Shown: in pieces, positions 9,600 to 18,302 of the stretch
Position numbering within the stretch: position 1 is the first letter of the stretch
Layout of the letters: each line of letters starts with the position of its first letter
Assembly: GCA_013306675.1 (NCBI GenBank)
Contig: JABLUY010000023.1
Span: forward strand, 62,001-126,000
Source: Thraustochytrium sp. TN22
Lineage: Eukaryota; Sar; Bigyra; Thraustochytrida; Thraustochytriidae
DNA: 64,000 bases
Direction: 5' to 3'
Position numbers and translations under genes: made by a program
Notes under the pieces: model-generated
Database searches by the model: none
What the model was told of the DNA's origin: nothing
Seen by the model: the letters and a program-made list of their open reading frames with translations, nothing else

Positions 9600-11738
9600 T
9601 TACACGACGTGGGAGGACTGCTCGTCCTGCTCTACAGAGGGCGGCTTGTCCTGCGCGACCTGAATGAAGTTGTTGGCAGAGACGGCGGCATGGATCCATG
9701 CGATGACGACTGTGCCGAAGACGATGGAGATGGGGATGCAGCCTGATGAGGAGCTGATGGAGCCAAAGACAACAATGACGACCTGCAGCACGACGGAGCC
9801 GCCGGACTTGGAAAGGCGGTAAGCGATGACGTCAATGGCAGCCTTGCCGAGGTTCTTGGAGGCCGGGTCAAGCGGGATGAAGATAATCTCCTTGGTGGCG
9901 TCGAAGAAGGCGTACTTGGCAGCCTTGGCGAAGAGTACGGCGGCGCCTCCAAAGTAGGCGGCCCATGGGATGGAGTCGGCGATGAAGACGGCGCTGGGCT
10001 CCGAGACAAGGTCCGTGATGATGGATACCGCGAAAAAGAGCGAGCCAGCGACGGCCATGCAGACCGGCGTGAAGAGCACAGCGGGCGCGTACCCCACGCG
10101 CTGCAGAACCACGCGACCGATGACCATGAATGCCATGGATACGAGGCCGGTGACCTGCCAGAACATGCCCATGAAGCGGGAGTAGTCGTTGGGCTTCTCC
10201 AGGGCCTTCTTGACCTGGCCCTTCCACGAGACCTCGACAAGGCTGATGGAGACACCGTAGGAGACCACGAGCGTGGCTGCGCAGCGTAGCGGCGTGGAGC
10301 CCGCCAGCGTCCGTAGCCCCTGTATCATGGACACGTTGGGCTTGGTCTTCTTCTTCTTCTTGTCGCTGAGAGAGACCTTGCTGGACGCCTCCGATTCCAG
10401 AAAGGCGTCGCTCTCCTTGCGGATCACGTCGTCCGGCTCAAGTAGGCTGCCGCCATCCGGTCCGTTGTGCGCTCCGATCTCGAGGCTCCTCTCGAAGGTG
10501 TGCGCGCCTTCGATTGCCGTGCCAGCAGAGGCGAGGGGCGTGCCGGACTCGGCCACGCCGAGTGCGATGCTGTCCCCGTTCGGGGCGACCAAGGCGCCGC
10601 TGCTGCCCTGAGTCGCGAAAGTGGGTACTGCTGCCTTGGATTCGAAGCTGTGGCTCCCTGTGCGTCGCTTGACGGAACCGCTCTCGACGCGATCGTCCGC
10701 GGCGCTTGCGCCGCAGGCCTCCTCCGGGAGTACGGTGGCAGCGCGCGTCGAGAGCGGAAACGCAGACTGCGTGCGCAGGCGCACGCGCGCGGCCTGACGG
10801 CGGTGCACAACGTCGTAGGCCACGACAATGGCGAGCGAGCTCAGAATCATGAGCAGTGCGATGCCCAGGAGCGTGCCCTGCCAGGCCTGGTCGAGTGGGT
10901 CCATCTGTTTTCCGGTAAAGGGCTGGAGCCAGTCGCTAAAGACACTGTAGCCGACGCTGTCCTCGAACTCGTCGGCCTGGCGCGCCGCGTTGAGCTCCTT
11001 GGAGCGCGACGACTTGACGCGCAGGTAGGCGTGCGCCGCTACGATATCGCGCTCGTTGGCGAACTCGCGCAGCAGATAGCCCGCCACGACCATGCCGAGA
11101 TTACCAAAGGCACCGATGAGTGGGTAGGTGCCCTTGGCATGCTCCACGGAGACGATCTCGTTGGCCACCTTCCAGAACATGAGCTGGCAGACGGCGGAGG
11201 CCCAGAGCTCCGAGACGACGTAGAAGACGCCAAAGAGCCAATTCTCCAGGAGCAGGCGCAGCGGCTGCAGGTTCTGCGGTAGCGAGGTGCGCAGCCACTC
11301 GGTGATGAGCTCCGGCACGAGGTCCTTGCGCCACGGGAAGAGCGTCCAGGCGAAGGCCACGTAAAAGGCGTTGAAGCCGAAGACGATGGCCATGAAGAGC
11401 TGGCGCGGGTTAAGCCAGGTGGACAGCTTGTAGTACACCACAAAGTACAAGAAGCTGGCCGGGATGACCACCCAGGACTTGAGGATAGGGATGGCCTCCA
11501 CGCCGGCCGCGCTCGTGACCAGCAGTGTGTCCTTGACGTCGCGCAGCAGCGTGTTGATGAGCAGCAGCAAAAAGTACATGAGCATGAGCGGCGCGGAGAT
11601 GCTGGTACGCAGCCAGCGCTCTAGCCACGCCGCGCTGCGCGCCGCCGTCGCGCCCCAGCGCCGCGGCGCGCTCAGCGCCGACCCTGGCCCGCCATCGCCC
11701 GCCTCGAAGCGCGCCGACAGGGCCCCGCCCACGCGCAT
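9600..11738 (-). CDS. ATP/ADP antiporter-family nucleotide transporter (NTT/TLC, TC 2.A.12)
   Basis: Polytopic nucleotide transporter of about 712 residues. The family exchanges ATP/ADP or imports nucleotides in plastid envelopes and in Rickettsia, Chlamydia and Microsporidia. The first half carries LLRDVKDTLLVT and EAIPILKSWVVIP, matching the conserved first-helix region. The C-terminal half has KEIIFIPLD followed by KAAIDVIAYRLSKSGGS, the strongest family signature. Between the two halves is a hydrophilic Ser/acidic loop of about 150 residues, absent from typical 500-570-residue members. The start at 11738 (MRVGGAL) is chosen because the frame upstream, open to an ATG at 12122, crosses a GGCGA repeat and looks like UTR. 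Location and substrate are unknown. No plastid-targeting bipartite leader is evident. If the organism has no plastid, the carrier must serve another membrane. Confidence 0.85.
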   Translation of the reverse strand: MRVGGALSARFEAGDGGPGSALSAPRRWGATAARSAAWLERWLRTSISAPLMLMYFLLLLINTLLRDVKDTLLVTSAAGVEAIPILKSWVVIPASFLYFVVYYKLSTWLNPRQLFMAIVFGFNAFYVAFAWTLFPWRKDLVPELITEWLRTSLPQNLQPLRLLLENWLFGVFYVVSELWASAVCQLMFWKVANEIVSVEHAKGTYPLIGAFGNLGMVVAGYLLREFANERDIVAAHAYLRVKSSRSKELNAARQADEFEDSVGYSVFSDWLQPFTGKQMDPLDQAWQGTLLGIALLMILSSLAIVVAYDVVHRRQAARVRLRTQSAFPLSTRAATVLPEEACGASAADDRVESGSVKRRTGSHSFESKAAVPTFATQGSSGALVAPNGDSIALGVAESGTPLASAGTAIEGAHTFERSLEIGAHNGPDGGSLLEPDDVIRKESDAFLESEASSKVSLSDKKKKKTKPNVSMIQGLRTLAGSTPLRCAATLVVSYGVSISLVEVSWKGQVKKALEKPNDYSRFMGMFWQVTGLVSMAFMVIGRVVLQRVGYAPAVLFTPVCMAVAGSLFFAVSIITDLVSEPSAVFIADSIPWAAYFGGAAVLFAKAAKYAFFDATKEIIFIPLDPASKNLGKAAIDVIAYRLSKSGGSVVLQVVIVVFGSISSSSGCIPISIVFGTVVIAWIHAAVSANNFIQVAQDKPPSVEQDEQSSHVV

Positions 11739-12508
11739 TGCCGCCGCCGGCCGCCGCCGGCCGCCGGCCCGCGCCGGCGCCCCCGCCACAGCGCCCACGC
11801 CGCCCGCGCCGCCGCCGCCGCCGCCGCCGCGCGCGCGACTGCGGCGAGCCGACTTTGCCGGCCGCGCTGCGCCGCGCCGACTCGGAGGCGAGGCGAGGCG
11901 AGGCGAGGCGAGGCGAGGCGAGGAGGCACCTTGAACTTGAAGGCAACGTGAAGGCGAGCCAAGGCGAGGCGAGGCAACTTGAAGGTGGCCTGGCCTGGCG
12001 TTGACCGACGGTGACGTGCCGCTCGAACGAAACAGGTGACTCGGAGGCCCACCAACCCGATTGTCTGACAGGCCAGGCTGGGCGTGGTCAGCCGCAGAGG
12101 ATCGAGATGTCTCTTCGTCCATCGCCGTCACCTCACTGTCAGGCAAGAGATGCCTCCAGCGAAAGCAGCAGCGGCAGCATTAGCAGCAGCAGCGACGGCA
12201 GCAGTAGCAGCAGCAGTAGCAGCAGCAGCAGTAGCAGCAGCAGCAAGCGACAGGCAACATGAGCAGGCTAAGCAAGGTCTCGGAGTTCAAGTGCTTGCCC
12301 ACTGGAAACCGGCGAAGAAAACAGTGGAGCCGACCTTTGCCGAATTCGCCGCAAGCTTCGTCGAAAGCTTCCCCGCAAGCTCTGCCGCAAGCTTATTTAT
12401 TGCAAGTCTCGTGATTCGGGGCGCATCATCTTACAGTTAAAGTCCTAACAATGGCACGGCAGACGATCAGGCACGATCTTCCTCGGAACCCGGAACATCG
12501 GAAGGCTA
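11739..12508. promoter_or_regulatory. Nucleotide-carrier 5' region with repeats
   Basis: This 770-bp spacer should hold the promoter/5' UTR of the carrier and the 3' UTR of the MFS gene. It contains a GGCGA pentanucleotide run (about 11884-11925), the octamer CACTGTCA inside tcactgtcag (12133-12142), an interrupted CAG/TAGCAG run (about 12160-12247), and three close copies of gcaagct (about 12350-12394). Confidence 0.5.
12396..12401 (-). terminator. Candidate poly(A) signal for the MFS gene
   Basis: The minus strand reads AATAAA about 108 bp beyond the MFS stop codon, in locally AT-rich DNA. It is a plausible but unproven 3'-end signal. Confidence 0.35.
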
Positions 12509-14317
12509 CTAACGGCCTCGCATGCGGTCGAGCTCCTCCGGGACAGTTGGCACGTAAAAGACGAGGAGGACCCAGACGGCCGCGAGGAGCCAAAAACTAA
12601 AGAAGAAGTCAAAGGGGAAGGGATTGCCGCTGTTGACGGACCAGGCAAAGGCGAAGCCGGCGCAGAGCGGGCCAAGCGCCTTGAAGACAGATCCGAGCGT
12701 CATAGTGAGCCCGTTGACCGTGGCGCGCTCGTCAACGCCGGCGGAGTTGTTGGCGAGGATGTTGCACTGCACCATGCCAGCAACGTTGAGGCTCATGTCG
12801 ATGCCACGGTGCACGACGATCACGCCAAAGAGAAAGGTGCGGCTGGGCCAGTGCGGCACAAGGCCCAGCAGCGGCGTGGCGAGAAAAAAGAGGGCCCGGC
12901 CGACGAGGGTGTAGCGCAGCAGGGTGCGCGGCAGCGGCACGAGCCTCGTGACCACGGGAAAGACGATAAACTGGAAGAGGAGCATGAGACCGGCAGAGAA
13001 GCTGATGGTGGCGCCAATCGTCTTGGCGTCGAAACCAAAGCCGCCTACCTCGTGCTTGGCCATGAACCAGAGCGGAAAGAGCTCGTTGGAGAAGATGGAC
13101 CCGAAGGAGTAATACGAATACATGGCGCAGCCCTTGCGCACGGAGTGGCGCTGCCAGAGCGCTCTCGTGGTGCTCAGGAAGCGGCGAAACTCGCTTCCCG
13201 CCTCCGGCTCCCCCCCGCCGGACTTGGCCAGGCCGAGCTCTGGGTCCACGCGGGCGCCTCTACGCGCTTTGCTCAGCATGGCATCCGTCTCGCCGTCGCC
13301 CTCGTCCGCGTCGGCATCCACGTCCGTGGAAGCGGACGACGAGGACGAGGCGAAGGAGGAAGACGACCGGTTTGCCTTGGAGGTGCGGTCAGCCTCCTCG
13401 TCAGCCTCGTCTTCGGCGTCCGAGCTAATCTCTTCGGCGGCGTCGATGGACACGGTCGTCGCCTCCGTGCTCTCCACGTGCGCCTCAGCGTGGGCGCGGG
13501 TGTCAGCGTCGGCGTCAGCGTGGGCGTCGGCGGCGGACGCTGAGGCTACCCTGCGGTAATCGGCCGAGGGCGCGTTCGAACCACAGAGAAAGGTGGTAAG
13601 GGGTACCGGGTCCGGCAAGGTCTCTGGTACAAAGAGGAGCGTACTAATCAGTGCGAGCAGCGAGAGAAGCGCAGACGCGAGATTCGGCAGCAGGTACGGG
13701 TATGCCTCCACGAGCGGCAGACGCGCGAGCCAGGTGTCGGGGTACTGGTTGACCGGGTCGTAAAGCAAGCCGGAAACGGCCGGACCCATGATGATGCCGA
13801 GGTTGGACGCCGCACTGAAGACGTTCATGGCGCGATTCTGCGCGACAGGGTTGCCGCTCGTGAGCTCGCTGGTGACAGTCTTGGAGGTGCCAACGACGCC
13901 AGAGAAGAGCCCGGTGAGCAGCCGCGAGAGCACGGCCACCTCGAAGGAGGGCGCCAGGCCGAACATGAGCTGGAAGACTGTCATGGTCAGGCAGCCGATG
14001 AGCAGCACAGGCTTGCGGCCGACGCGGTCCGCCAGAAAGCCCCACACAACGCTGGTCGGCACGCGAGCGAACATGAAAGCGCTCGCGAGGACGCCCGCAT
14101 GATAGCCGGCCTCCTCGTTCGTGTTGCCCGTGAACCGCACGACCATGAAGCCCACGTACGGGAAGATGTTGGTCAAGCAGAAGGACGAGGCAAACATGGC
14201 GCTCGCCGCCACCATGATGCGCAGGTCTTGCAGCCATGGCCTCGCCGCGGCCTCCTCGGTCGTTGTCCTCGCCATACGTCTCCTCCTCGCGGCCGGCGGC
14301 GGAGGCGGCCTTGCCAT
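12509..14317 (-). CDS. Major facilitator superfamily transporter (ZIFL-like)
   Basis: A 12-helix secondary transporter of about 602 residues. Helix 1 begins near DLRIMVAASAMF. The cytoplasmic loop after helix 2 holds the MFS signature GFLADRVGRKPVLLIG. The motif SRLLTGLFSGVVGTSKTVTSEL in helices 4-5 is typical of the drug:H+ antiporter and zinc-induced-facilitator-like branch. The central loop (roughly residues 220-330) is long, acidic and Ser-rich with an Ala-Asp-Ala repeat. The C-terminal half has GVIVVHRGIDMSLNVAGMVQ and GLTMTLGSVFKALGPLCAG. Substrate is unknown. Three ATGs are possible (14458, 14317, 14275); 14317 is taken, and the extra residues are Pro/Ser/Ala-rich and may be non-coding. 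Confidence 0.8.
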   Translation of the reverse strand: MARPPPPPAARRRRMARTTTEEAAARPWLQDLRIMVAASAMFASSFCLTNIFPYVGFMVVRFTGNTNEEAGYHAGVLASAFMFARVPTSVVWGFLADRVGRKPVLLIGCLTMTVFQLMFGLAPSFEVAVLSRLLTGLFSGVVGTSKTVTSELTSGNPVAQNRAMNVFSAASNLGIIMGPAVSGLLYDPVNQYPDTWLARLPLVEAYPYLLPNLASALLSLLALISTLLFVPETLPDPVPLTTFLCGSNAPSADYRRVASASAADAHADADADTRAHAEAHVESTEATTVSIDAAEEISSDAEDEADEEADRTSKANRSSSSFASSSSSASTDVDADADEGDGETDAMLSKARRGARVDPELGLAKSGGGEPEAGSEFRRFLSTTRALWQRHSVRKGCAMYSYYSFGSIFSNELFPLWFMAKHEVGGFGFDAKTIGATISFSAGLMLLFQFIVFPVVTRLVPLPRTLLRYTLVGRALFFLATPLLGLVPHWPSRTFLFGVIVVHRGIDMSLNVAGMVQCNILANNSAGVDERATVNGLTMTLGSVFKALGPLCAGFAFAWSVNSGNPFPFDFFFSFWLLAAVWVLLVFYVPTVPEELDRMRGR

Positions 14318-14932
14318 GGGCGCCGTCGACGTCGACGTCGTCGGGGTCAATTCCAGCGTCGCGGCATCGTGGCGCGGCGGCGGCGCCAAGGCGGCAGGAC
14401 GCTGCGGCGGCGGCGGCGACGCCGACCGCGCGGCAAGGCTCGGGCTCGCGCCCAGCATTCCTCTCTCGCCTCGCGCCAGCGGCTGACCGAGGTCTGCCTG
14501 GGGCTCTCTCTCCTCTCCGTGTGAGGCGGAAAGGACACGGACCCCGCTCTCGGCGGTGGCGGCGGCGAGCAACGCCGGTGGGGTCGACTTGCGAGTGCCG
14601 CGGCGCGAGCACCAAGTCCAAACCAAACCTCGACTCGGAGGCAACTAACTTACTGGGAGACCCACTGGTTGACCGAGTGAAGCTGGTTCCTAGTAGTAAG
14701 CTGAACCCCATTGCAGAGGAGAGCCCGGCTGCGGCCGGCGTTGGTGCCGTCGCCAGCTGTAATTCGCCTACTAAGCTGTAAGCCTACGGTCAGTCAGACA
14801 TTGCCATCGCCACAGCTTGTGAGTGAGCGGCAGAAATGGAGATGCACACCGAAAACGATTACTTTTACAGAGACGTATCGCGACTTTTTCCTCTCTCTCA
14901 ACTTCAACATCAAAATGAAACGAGACGAAACG
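14318..14932. other. Intergenic region, 615 bp
   Basis: Promoter side of the MFS gene and 3' side of the PH-domain gene, both minus. The first part stays open in the MFS frame (see that entry). The segment 14850-14935 is comparatively AT-rich and probably includes the PH-gene 3' UTR. Confidence 0.4.
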
Positions 14933-16156
14933 TCACACCTCGTCGCCGTCGATGGCAGGCGGCTGGCACGAGGAAATGCATGGGACACAGCAGCCCCACC
15001 AGGGCTTGCTGGATACGATAGCGGCGCTGGGGCCAGGCGTGAAGGACGGCAACTGCGCCGGTACCGGCGCCGGCGCTGGTTGTCGGTGTTGCCGGACCTC
15101 TGCCTTGCGACGCTGTTGTTCGCGACGGCGCTCGTTGGCGCGCGCCAGAATCCGCTGCGTGAGTGTCTTGAGCTTGGCCTTGGATTCCTCAGCGAGGTCC
15201 GCGTCGGAAGCCTGCCTCGGCGACTCGGTCGTGTCGATCTCCAAAGGCTCAAAGGTCCTGGGTGGCACAACCGACGGCGCCTCTGGCTCGACACAGGCCC
15301 GTGTGTCCTTCTCCTCGAGGCGCCGCTCGAGAAGTTGAGAAATACGGCGGCCGCGCTGGTCCCACTCGCGACCCTGCACGGAGACGGCGCGCAATGCCAT
15401 GACCCAGGCCTTGGCGTGGAGCGGGTCATCCGCGCGGAAAACAAATATGCGCCCGGCATTGCCATGGCTGGCATCGGACGTGAGCTGCAGGCAGAACTCA
15501 CGGGTGCTCTCCCCGCCAGCATCAGGGATCTTACTGGCGAGATAGGCCCGGTCCAGCTCGGCGAAGGGAATGAGACGACCGTGGTCGCCTTCTCCACCGC
15601 TCGAAACTGTCTCGTGCGGGCCATAGGAAAAGTGCTGGCGGTGCTCGTCGAGGCGGCAATAGCGGCGTTGCCAGTTCCAGACACCGAGGCGGAGACCCTT
15701 TTGCTTGCGTTTCTGCAGGTAGCCCTCCTTGAGCACCGCGTCGTGGCCGATGCGGTACTCTAGGCCGGCGGAGTTCTCGTTCTTGGCCTCGACCGCATCC
15801 TCGTCCTTGGCCTCCGTGTCGAAGCCCTCGGCCTCTTGCGCGGTCTTGAGCGCCTCGACAACCTGCTTGAGGCGGTCCTCCACGGCGGCGTCCGGACCTG
15901 CCGAGCGCGGGCTCCGCGATTCATTCTCGTGCTTGCCGGCGGTTCTCGCGTCCATCATGGCCACCAGGGACGACCTCCTGCTGCGCGGTGAGCTCGCGCC
16001 GCTGCGCGGGCTGTCCAGGCCCGCAAGCGCCGCCCCGACCAGCGCACTCGGCGACTCGCTCCCAAACATCGCCTCCGCGACCGACTCCGAGTCTCGCTCG
16101 CCGTAGGCCGCTTGCTTGCCCGCCTGCTTGCTTGCCAGCGCGCGGCTCTCACACAT
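14933..16156 (-). CDS. PH-domain protein with C-terminal cysteine cluster
   Basis: A 407-residue protein starting at the first ATG (16156). Residues 1-130 are Ser/Ala/acidic and probably disordered. A pleckstrin-homology domain spans about 140-255. It opens with KEGYLQKRKQKG, has a basic strand with Trp-Gln-Arg-Arg-Tyr, and ends in a helix with the near-invariant Trp in AKAWVMALRAV. Such domains bind phosphoinositides or proteins at membranes. A basic coiled-coil-like stretch (about 325-355) and a Pro/Ala linker lead to WWGCCVPCISSC near the C terminus, which looks like a palmitoylation site and would give a second membrane contact. Partners and ligand are unknown. Confidence 0.7.
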   Translation of the reverse strand: MCESRALASKQAGKQAAYGERDSESVAEAMFGSESPSALVGAALAGLDSPRSGASSPRSRRSSLVAMMDARTAGKHENESRSPRSAGPDAAVEDRLKQVVEALKTAQEAEGFDTEAKDEDAVEAKNENSAGLEYRIGHDAVLKEGYLQKRKQKGLRLGVWNWQRRYCRLDEHRQHFSYGPHETVSSGGEGDHGRLIPFAELDRAYLASKIPDAGGESTREFCLQLTSDASHGNAGRIFVFRADDPLHAKAWVMALRAVSVQGREWDQRGRRISQLLERRLEEKDTRACVEPEAPSVVPPRTFEPLEIDTTESPRQASDADLAEESKAKLKTLTQRILARANERRREQQRRKAEVRQHRQPAPAPVPAQLPSFTPGPSAAIVSSKPWWGCCVPCISSCQPPAIDGDEV

Positions 16157-16692
16157 TGAAGGCAGCACGGGACACCCAGTCTCTGTCCTGAACTCTTAGG
16201 TCACGCCTAACCGATCTAACGGATTCTTCAAGTTCATGTTGAAGTTCGAGCGGCAGTGGTTGAAGTTCGAGCGGCAGCGGCGGTCATATTCAAGGCTCGA
16301 CGACCACGAAACCCGGAAGCGTAGGGCGCTGCAGCGCCGAGAATGTGCAAGAGGCCACGAGACTTCCTTTTCACGCCCTGCTCGAGCCGCGCACGCTCAT
16401 TCTGATTTCCGTGCTTGCATGATGTTCGCTCGCGCAGCGTGTCCGTCCCGCCTTTTCGCGAACACGCAAAGCTAAAAAGCTGGAGCTCCTGCGATGGTCC
16501 TGGCGCTGCCTTTGGAGCGGAGTGCGTGCGCTCGCGGCCCCTGGCAGCACAGCAGTCGTCTCGCCCTTCCGGGCCTCTCAGGCTAGAAGAACTTGAGCTC
16601 GGCCTGGGTCCTGACGCGATCGCCGATGGCGCCCAGCTGAGCTCCAACTGACGGCCGCGACGCGCGCGGCGGCGGTGGAAACGGCGGCTGCA

Positions 16693-16723
<31 letters not shown>

Positions 16724-16757
16724 GGGCGGCGGCGGAGCGGCGGCGTGCCGCGCAGAG
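16157..16757. promoter_or_regulatory. Divergent intergenic region, PH gene / dehydratase
   Basis: A head-to-head 601-bp spacer that should contain both promoters. It holds two exact-start copies of a 21-bp unit beginning gttgaagttcgagcggcag (16238-16258 and 16259-16279), and tctaacgg at about 16216-16223, a MYB-like core. A GGC run (about 16694-16735) lies just before the dehydratase start. Confidence 0.45.
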
Positions 16758-18098
16758 ATGAAGGAGCCGGTCGGTGCTGCGAAAGGCAGCAGCGAGCGCG
16801 GCCAGCAAGATGGCGAGGAGGGCGGGGTCAGCGAGCTGGCCGGCGCCGGCCAGGGCGCCGGCACGGGCTTCGAGCCGCGCAGCGTGCTCATCACGGGCGG
16901 CGCCGGCTTCATCGGCAGCCATGTGGTGGAGAAGGTGCTGGCGACCTTTTCGCGCACCAAAGTGGTGATCATGGACAATCTGAGCTACTGCGCGTCGGTC
17001 AAGAGCTTGGAAGAAGCGCTGGATAACCCGCGGTGCAGCTTCGTGCACGGGAGCATTACATCGTGGGATCTGGTGTCATATGTGCTAGAGAAGGAGGCGA
17101 TTGACTGCGTGATGCATTTTGCGGCTGAGACGCATGTGGACAACTCGTTCGGCAACAGCTTCCGCTTCACCGAAACGAATGTCATGGGTACGCATGTACT
17201 CCTGGAGGCCTGCAAGCGCATGGGCGCGCAGATCAAGCGGTTCATCCACGTAAGCACGGACGAGGTGTACGGCGAGAGTCTGGGCTCGGAGAGCTTCTTG
17301 GAGGAGTCCGTCCTGGAGCCGACCAACCCGTACGCGGCCAGCAAGGCGGCCGCCGAGTTCATGGTCAAGGCGTACCACCGGTCTTTCAAAATGCCTGTAA
17401 TCATCACGCGCGGCAACAACGTGTACGGCCCGCGACAGTACCCGGAGAAGGTCATTCCCAAGTTCATCCACCAGATGATGCGCGATAAGCCGTTGACCTT
17501 GCATGGCGATGGCTCGACGCGGCGCAACATGCTCTTCGTGACGGACGTCGCGGACGCTTTGGTGACCGTGCTGCGTCTCGCGCAACCGGGCCAGACCATC
17601 AACGTGGGCGGTGCTCATGAGCTCTCGGTGCTGCAGGTCGCTGAGGCCGTCCTGGCGGCCTTTGGCCGCGCTGAGGAGCGCTCGCAGTGGCTGCGTTTCG
17701 TGGAGGACCGCAAGTTCAACGATACGCGCTACAACATTGACAATTCTCGCCTGTTGGAGCTCGGCTGGACGCAGCGCATCGATTTCGTCGAGGGCATGCG
17801 CCAAACGCTTGATTGGTACCGTGCCAACCCGGACCACTGGGGATCCATCGAACATGTGCTTGTTGCACACCCGCGAGTCTTTGGCGAATACGGTTCCCAT
17901 GAGCCTCCGAGCCCGGCCACGCGGCCGCCGTCCACGCGTACGCCATCTCCCGGTGTTGCAAGAATATCACAACCTGCGGCTTCACCCGGCAAGACGCCTC
18001 TCCAGCACCAGCACCAGCACCAGCAACAACAACAGCAACAAGAGGCCGGTCAAGGTGAGGACGACCTTGATGCAGACGACATGCCTCAAGTCCTGTAA
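16758..18098 (+). CDS. NDP-glucose 4,6-dehydratase (extended SDR; RmlB/TGDS-like)
   Basis: A 446-residue NAD-dependent sugar-nucleotide dehydratase. It would convert dTDP- or UDP-glucose to the 4-keto-6-deoxy sugar, the first step to rhamnose and other deoxysugars. The nucleotide-binding GGAGFIGS is at 47-54. The catalytic Thr-Asp-Glu is in STDEVYGES (167-169), and the Tyr-x3-Lys pair in YAASK is at 192-196. RGNNVYGPRQYPEKVIPKFI and the late WRY-type YRANPDHW agree with the RmlB/TGDS/RHM family rather than with UDP-galactose epimerase. The last 80 residues are a Pro/Ser- and Gln/His-rich extension without a domain. The donor nucleotide cannot be decided from sequence. Confidence 0.88.
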   Translation: MKEPVGAAKGSSERGQQDGEEGGVSELAGAGQGAGTGFEPRSVLITGGAGFIGSHVVEKVLATFSRTKVVIMDNLSYCASVKSLEEALDNPRCSFVHGSITSWDLVSYVLEKEAIDCVMHFAAETHVDNSFGNSFRFTETNVMGTHVLLEACKRMGAQIKRFIHVSTDEVYGESLGSESFLEESVLEPTNPYAASKAAAEFMVKAYHRSFKMPVIITRGNNVYGPRQYPEKVIPKFIHQMMRDKPLTLHGDGSTRRNMLFVTDVADALVTVLRLAQPGQTINVGGAHELSVLQVAEAVLAAFGRAEERSQWLRFVEDRKFNDTRYNIDNSRLLELGWTQRIDFVEGMRQTLDWYRANPDHWGSIEHVLVAHPRVFGEYGSHEPPSPATRPPSTRTPSPGVARISQPAASPGKTPLQHQHQHQQQQQQQEAGQGEDDLDADDMPQVL

Positions 18099-18302
18099 GT
18101 TAGTTTGGTTAGTAAGGCGAAGTCAGCTTGAAGCAGCAAATGTATACCAGCAAAGTCAACGTCCAGGAGTGCAGCCAGAGCGAGCAGCTCACACTCCAGC
18201 TTGCACGTGTGCAGCAACAGCACGGAAGAGACAGAACTCCATCTAGCTAGGCTGTCCGAGTCTTCTTGGGTCAAATTGGCGCTGCAGAACCGATCGTCGC
18301 GC

